From the NCBI RefSeq assembly GCF_004005995.1, contig NZ_CP034767.1, forward strand, positions 1,550,001 to 1,614,000: 64,000 nt of DNA, in the 5' to 3' direction. Shown one piece after another: positions 60,313 through 64,000 of this stretch. The notes below the pieces were generated by a model, which was given only the letters and a program-made list of their open reading frames with translations, did not search any database and was not told the origin of the DNA. The stretch comes from Devosia sp. 1566 (GTDB lineage Bacteria > Pseudomonadota > Alphaproteobacteria > Rhizobiales > Devosiaceae). Position numbers and translations under genes: made by a program. Position 1 is the first letter of the stretch. Each line of letters begins with the position of its first letter.

Positions 60313-61472
60313 TTCACCACCCGCAAATTGCTGCCGGCGCGCACCCGGTCCGCTGAGGCAACGACGAGGCTGGTATGGGCGAGATAGGGGTCGGGTGCGA
60401 TCGGCTCGTCGCGCTGCTCGATGATGGCGAGCGCGCCGCTGGCGGTAACCCGGGCGATGTGAGGGGTGAGAACGGCATGGTTGTTGGCAGCCAAGATTTG
60501 CAGCGGCCCCAGGGGGGTGGAGGGCGTGGCCTGGTTGAGCGAGGCGAGCACGGATTTGCCGTCCTCCGTTTCCGCTGCAACGAGGCCGGCGACGAGCAGC
60601 TGGACGGCGCTATTGGCCTGGGCGAAGAAGGCCGAGACCGGCTGGCTGGTGGCGTCGAGCTGACCGAGGAAATGCTGGTTGGCTGATGTCCGCAGAGCCT
60701 GGAAGTAGGGGGCGATCGTGTAGAGCCCCGCGGCCTTGTGGCCGAGCAGCGCCGCTTCCCCTTCGGCCAGATTGCAGCTCACCACCGGGCGCTTCTCCAT
60801 GGAGAAATCGGGATCGACCTCACCCAGGGCATGATACGCCTCGAGGAACGAATAGGAAGATGGACCGATCAGCGTATTGAGCACGAAGTCGGGGCGCTTG
60901 AGACGGATGTCCCGCAGGATATGGCCGAGATCAGCGTCGCCGAGAGGCGCATAGCGTTCACCCGCAACTGAGCCACCGGACTGCTCGATGATGTCGCGGG
61001 CGATGCGGTTGGTTTCCCAGCCCCAGATATAATTGGAGCCCACAAGATAGCCGTTGTTGCCGAAGCGGGGCAGGATGTGCTGCAGCAGCGGCAGGATGTG
61101 CTGGTTGGGGCAGGCGCCGAGATAGACCACCTGCTCGTTGCACTCAAAGCCCTCGTATGGGCAGGGGTACCAGAGGGTTGCGTCGTGCTTTTCGAGCACG
61201 GGAATAACTTCCTTGCGGCTCCATGAGGTCGTGCAGCCAATGATATGGCGGCCGCCGGTTGCAATGATCTCCGCCGCCATGCCGGCATAGCGCTCGGTGA
61301 TGCCATGCGGATCGCGATGCTCGGCCAGAATGCGGAAGGGCAGGGTGCCGCTGGCATTAAGCGCCTGGATGGCGAGCTGCGCCCCGGCAAGGCCTTCGCG
61401 CCCGAGCGCCGCATAGGTGCCGGTGGTGGAGAACAGTAGGCCAACTGTCACAGTTTGTTCGAGAACGGACAA
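60309..61472 (-). CDS. amiC: AmiC-like amide-sensing binding protein
   Basis: Cytosolic type 1 periplasmic-binding-fold protein (Peripla_BP_6, AmiC/UrtA branch) that senses a ligand and gates AmiR. With the TTG start at 61472 it is 387 residues, almost the length of Pseudomonas AmiC (385), and has no signal peptide; GGAG lies six bases before that TTG, immediately after the leader terminator. The pocket region around CTTSWSRKEVIPVLEKHDATLWYPCPYEGFE is much like AmiC. An upstream ATG at 61544 would put the terminator inside the gene and is rejected. First gene of the amide operon. Confidence 0.88.
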   Translation of the reverse strand: MSVLEQTVTVGLLFSTTGTYAALGREGLAGAQLAIQALNASGTLPFRILAEHRDPHGITERYAGMAAEIIATGGRHIIGCTTSWSRKEVIPVLEKHDATLWYPCPYEGFECNEQVVYLGACPNQHILPLLQHILPRFGNNGYLVGSNYIWGWETNRIARDIIEQSGGSVAGERYAPLGDADLGHILRDIRLKRPDFVLNTLIGPSSYSFLEAYHALGEVDPDFSMEKRPVVSCNLAEGEAALLGHKAAGLYTIAPYFQALRTSANQHFLGQLDATSQPVSAFFAQANSAVQLLVAGLVAAETEDGKSVLASLNQATPSTPLGPLQILAANNHAVLTPHIARVTASGALAIIEQRDEPIAPDPYLAHTSLVVASADRVRAGSNLRVVK

Positions 61473-61493
61473 ACCAGGCTCCAAAACAAAAAA

Positions 61494-61530
61494 GCCCCAC
61501 CCGGCGGCCAGATGGTCGTCCGAATGGGGC
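61494..61530 (-). terminator. Leader terminator of the amiC operon
   Basis: On the minus strand GCCCCA, 25 bases, TGGGGC is followed by TTTTTT, then the amiC ribosome site and TTG start within 20 bases. A terminator directly in front of amiC amiR is the expected target of ANTAR antitermination. The loop interior (GGCCGCC and neighbours) can pair further. Confidence 0.8.
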
Positions 61531-61540
61531 GCAAATGCCC
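61527..61540 (-). promoter_or_regulatory. Putative antiterminator hairpin in the amiC leader
   Basis: On the transcript GGGC-AUUUGC-GCCC forms a hairpin with a six-base loop starting with A. Its 3' arm is the same GCCC that begins the leader terminator stem, so the two folds exclude each other. This is how ANTAR-bound hairpins work; the loop G is at position 5 rather than the consensus 4, and I cannot identify the usual first hairpin of the pair with confidence. Confidence 0.5.
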
Positions 61541-62361
61541 GCAAGGCTTATGTTCTTGGCAGTGCAGCACCGGCTTGGAGCCAAGTCAATCGGAATCGGC
61601 CTTCGGGTTGAGCAAGAAGTTGCGGTGCTGAAGCATTGGGCGGAGTGCTCACATTGTGGCGGCAGCGAGCTGACGCGCCTGCACTAAAAGCCGCACCGGC
61701 CTTGGGCCGTGCGGGTATGGGGCAGGCGGGCATCGCAGCGAGGGCTGCGACATGGGGCGAAGTTCGCCTCGGTGCCGGTCGTCCGGCGGGAAATAGAAGG
61801 TGAAGCAAGCTTCGCCCCATGCTTTATCGGAGACTCTTCGGTGAGGACCGTCCGTGGCTAGACCCGTGCCAAACGCCAGAAGCCCTGGGGCTTCATGGAC
61901 CGGGGGATGAAATCGGTCCCGGATCATCCTCGTCCCGAAGGAGCTTGGGCGACCCCAAACTCATCCGATATTCCCGCACCGACCGTTCGTCGCGACCGCG
62001 CAGCTTGCCCGGGAACAAGGGGATTGTGCCTGAGGTTTTTGGGGGCGGGGATAAGTTTTGGGGGTGGTCATGGCCGCCCTCGTGGTTCGAGGCTGCGCTG
62101 CGCTCCGAACCTCACCATGAGGGCTCCCGCGCATTTCGGCGCATTCCGCACCTCCGGAGCCCTTGTGGTGGAGTGCACAGCGGAGCCTCGAATTCCGGAG
62201 GGCCGCGCGCGGATGCTGGCTGCGCGAATGGAAGTGGAAACCATGGCAAAACAAACTTGTCGCGGCAGGGGGGCGTTTCCGGCCCTCGCGCGTAACCCTT
62301 GAGAGCTGGCCAGCCTTTAAAGCTGCGGGTCGCCGCAGTGTTGGCCCGGAGGGGTGGACGC
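61541..62361. other. Long structured intergenic region before the ClC gene
   Basis: About 820 bases with no supported gene, although a plus-strand frame (61819-62295) stays open with an unnatural composition. It should contain the amiC operon promoter. Palindromes are dense: 61691-61714 (CCGCAC... GTGCGG, with CTTTT after it on the minus strand), a perfect 11-base inverted repeat ATGGGGCGAAG at 61752-61762 with its complement at 61810-61820, GAAGCC-CTGG-GGCTTC at 61879-61894, and the element at 62077-62123. Confidence 0.55.
62077..62123. repeat. Intergenic palindromic repeat element
   Basis: A 47-base imperfect palindrome: CCCTCGTGGT at one end, ACCATGAGGG at the other, with an inner GGTTCGAGGC...TCCGAACC stem. 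This form resembles intergenic palindromes common in Devosia-like and Caulobacter-like genomes. Only one copy lies in this window, so its repetitive nature is inferred. Confidence 0.45.
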
Positions 62362-63702
62362 ATGGACTATCCTGTTCCAGCACGATCCAGACCCGACGAG
62401 CGCCGGGCGCAGCGGCGGTATCTCGCCTTGACGGTGATGGTGGGTATTATTGCGGGGGCGATCGGGTCGATGTTCCACCTCGCGATCAATGCCCTGCTGC
62501 AATGGCCCGCGCAGCTGCGTCAAATTGTGGAGGGGCCGCTGCTGGTTCTCGCGGCAGCGCTGATCACCATGACAGTGACAGTGGCAGCTGTGGCGCTGGT
62601 GCGCCATTGGTCGCCCGAGGCCAGCGGCAGCGGTGTCCAGGAAGTGGAAGGGGCGATGGACGGCCTGCGCGAGATCCACTGGACGCGAGTGCTGCCGATC
62701 AAGTTTTTCGCCGGGGCGGCGGCGATCGGCTCGGGGCTGGTGCTGGGACGCGAAGGGCCGACCATCCATATCGGCGCGTCGGTGGCGGCAATGCTCTCGG
62801 CTCGCTTCCGGCTGACGGCCACGGAGCGTAGCGGCTTGCTGGCGGCGGGCGCGGCCGCGGGGTTGGCTTGTGCCTTCAATTCGCCGATTGCCGCGGTTTT
62901 GTTCGTGATCGAGGAAACGCGGCGGCAATTTCCCTATCGCTACAGCACCTATATGGGCGTGATCATTGCCGCGCTGCTCGCCACGGTGATGACCCAATGG
63001 ATGGGAGGCGCTGCCCCGGACCTTGCGCTCGCTGCGCCGGAAGTGCCGTTGCCCATGCTGCCCTTGTTCGTGCTGCTCGGCTGTGTGCTTGGTGGTGTGG
63101 GCGTCGCGCTCAACGCTTGCATCCTCAAGGCCCTGGCTTTTGCCGGAGCAGCGCAGGAACGGGCGCCCTATCTGTACCCGGCGGTGGTCGGGCTTGTGGT
63201 GGGGGCGCTGCTGGCCCTGTTTCCACAAACGGTGACGGGCGGCGAAGCGCTGATCCCGGCACTGGTGCGTGAGCAGCCCGGCGTGGTGGTGCTGCTGGCC
63301 CTGGCGGCCGCGCGGTTCTGTACCACGATCGGTAGCTATTCAACGGGCGTGCCGGGCGGGATCTTCGCGCCGATCCTGTCGCTCGCTGGATGCGTGGGGC
63401 TGGCCTTCGCCGCCCTGGCCAGTGCTGCAATGCCCGATGCCGGCGTGGTGCCGGCGGCCTTTGCCATTGCCGCAATGGGCGGACTTTTCACCGCCTCGGT
63501 CCGCGCGCCGATGGTGGGGGTGGTGCTGACGCTCGAACTCACCGGTGCCTACGATGCGACGGTGCCGCTGCTGGCCACCTGCCTTGCAGCCAATCTGGCC
63601 GCGCAGTGGTTGGGCGGCCGACCGATCTACGAGCAGTTGCTGGAGCGCACGCTCGCTCTGGCCGGCATCAAGGCACCGGCAAAGCCGGCCAATGATGGAT
63701 GA
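62362..63702 (+). CDS. clcA: ClC-type chloride/proton antiporter
   Basis: A 446-residue inner-membrane protein with about 18 helices. The three ion-path motifs are visible: GSGVQEVE (a variant of GSGIP), GREGPTIHIGA with the gating glutamate, and GSYSTGVPGGIFAPIL. The internal-glutamate region is FVIEETRRQF. The gating glutamate and this second glutamate point to exchange of chloride with protons rather than a channel. No CBS domains follow. The ATG at 62362 is preceded by GGAGGGG. Confidence 0.93.
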   Translation: MDYPVPARSRPDERRAQRRYLALTVMVGIIAGAIGSMFHLAINALLQWPAQLRQIVEGPLLVLAAALITMTVTVAAVALVRHWSPEASGSGVQEVEGAMDGLREIHWTRVLPIKFFAGAAAIGSGLVLGREGPTIHIGASVAAMLSARFRLTATERSGLLAAGAAAGLACAFNSPIAAVLFVIEETRRQFPYRYSTYMGVIIAALLATVMTQWMGGAAPDLALAAPEVPLPMLPLFVLLGCVLGGVGVALNACILKALAFAGAAQERAPYLYPAVVGLVVGALLALFPQTVTGGEALIPALVREQPGVVVLLALAAARFCTTIGSYSTGVPGGIFAPILSLAGCVGLAFAALASAAMPDAGVVPAAFAIAAMGGLFTASVRAPMVGVVLTLELTGAYDATVPLLATCLAANLAAQWLGGRPIYEQLLERTLALAGIKAPAKPANDG

Positions 63703-63802
63703 CGGCGACGCGGGGGTGATGACCCGGCGCAAGGGCTTGCCGAAAAGCGCTTTTGCCGGGCTGATTACCGGCTCTGCATTGTGGCCCCGGGGCCGCCGGC
63801 AG

Positions 63803-64000
63803 CTAAAGGGCGACGCCGAAGAGCCAGCCGGCAGCCGAGGTGATCACCATGGCGAGCGCCCCCCAGCCGACCACCCGGACCATGGGCATGAAGATCGGGG
63901 TTTTGCCGGCCCAGGCACCAAGCCCTCCCAGAAGAGCGAGCCCTGCCAGCGTTACCGCATAAAGCGGCAGCAGGGTTTGACCGGCAGCGGCGAAATAGGC
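63803..64000 (-). CDS. C-terminal end of a VIT/CCC1-like transporter (cut by window edge)
   Basis: The last 65 residues of a minus-strand gene that continues beyond the window. Two hydrophobic helices are seen, the second in MVRVVGWGALAMVITSAAGWLFG. That closing pattern (R-x-x-x-x-G-A-L-A-M-x-I-T-x-x-x-G-x-L-F-G) is typical of VIT1/CCC1 iron-manganese transporters. It is convergent with clcA; a GGCCCC-GGGGCC palindrome at 63783-63794 lies just past its stop. Confidence 0.65.
   Translation of the reverse strand, partial: AYFAAAGQTLLPLYAVTLAGLALLGGLGAWAGKTPIFMPMVRVVGWGALAMVITSAAGWLFGVAL

Noticed and set aside
61819..62295. 158-codon plus-strand frame before clcA
   Set aside because: Composition (Ser, Arg, Gly, Pro runs) is non-biological and it crosses palindromic elements.

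Overview
The window is GC-rich, gene-dense DNA from an alphaproteobacterium of the order Hyphomicrobiales. The gene content and order (suf operon with two cysteine desulfurases, glnB-glnA, clpP-clpX-lon, hupB followed by tRNA-Val) fit a Devosia-like organism; the genus is inferred from overall resemblance, not from a search.

Layout. 1-2.3 kb: the end of an unidentified gene, tyrS and an alpha/beta hydrolase. 2.3-9.4 kb: a complete Fe-S assembly operon (cysteine desulfurase, sufB, sufC, sufD, sufS, sufT, sufA) preceded by a near-perfect Irr-type iron control element. 9.5-28.9 kb: mostly housekeeping genes (an atypical aroA, a DEAD-box helicase, parE, a PilZ protein, glnA and glnB behind a sigma-54-like promoter, tRNA-Leu, tig, nnr, clpP, clpX, lon behind an RpoH-like promoter, a TetA-like transporter, hupB) and tRNA-Val at 29.1 kb.

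From about 29.3 kb the window turns into accessory functions. These are a Ca-type P-type ATPase, a HupE/UreJ nickel-permease-like protein, a pair of CrcB fluoride channels, a full urease operon ureABCEFGD followed by a urea channel and an Amt ammonium channel, an anion permease, a FUSC exporter and a MacAB-like efflux set. The urease block would bring in urea, cleave it with a nickel enzyme, and move ammonium, which the glnB/glnA pair elsewhere in the window could assimilate.

The most unusual part is 49.5-61.6 kb. A minus-strand operon has an AmiC-type amide receptor and an AmiR-type ANTAR antiterminator as its first two genes. An oligopeptide-type ABC transporter and an acetamidase/formamidase follow. 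Directly before amiC lies an intrinsic terminator, with a competing hairpin that shares its 5' arm, which fits ligand-controlled antitermination of the operon's own transcript. Beside it are an asparaginase and a plus-strand operon of a NodB-fold hydrolase resembling cyclic imide hydrolases, a tiny protein starting with Met-Cys-Gly-Leu-Cys-Gly, and a CobW-family metallochaperone GTPase. Together they look like a system for sensing, importing and deamidating an amide or cyclic imide as a nitrogen source; the substrate is unknown. The transporter's binding-protein gene carries an apparent frameshift. The window closes with a ClC chloride/proton antiporter and the end of a VIT-like transporter gene.
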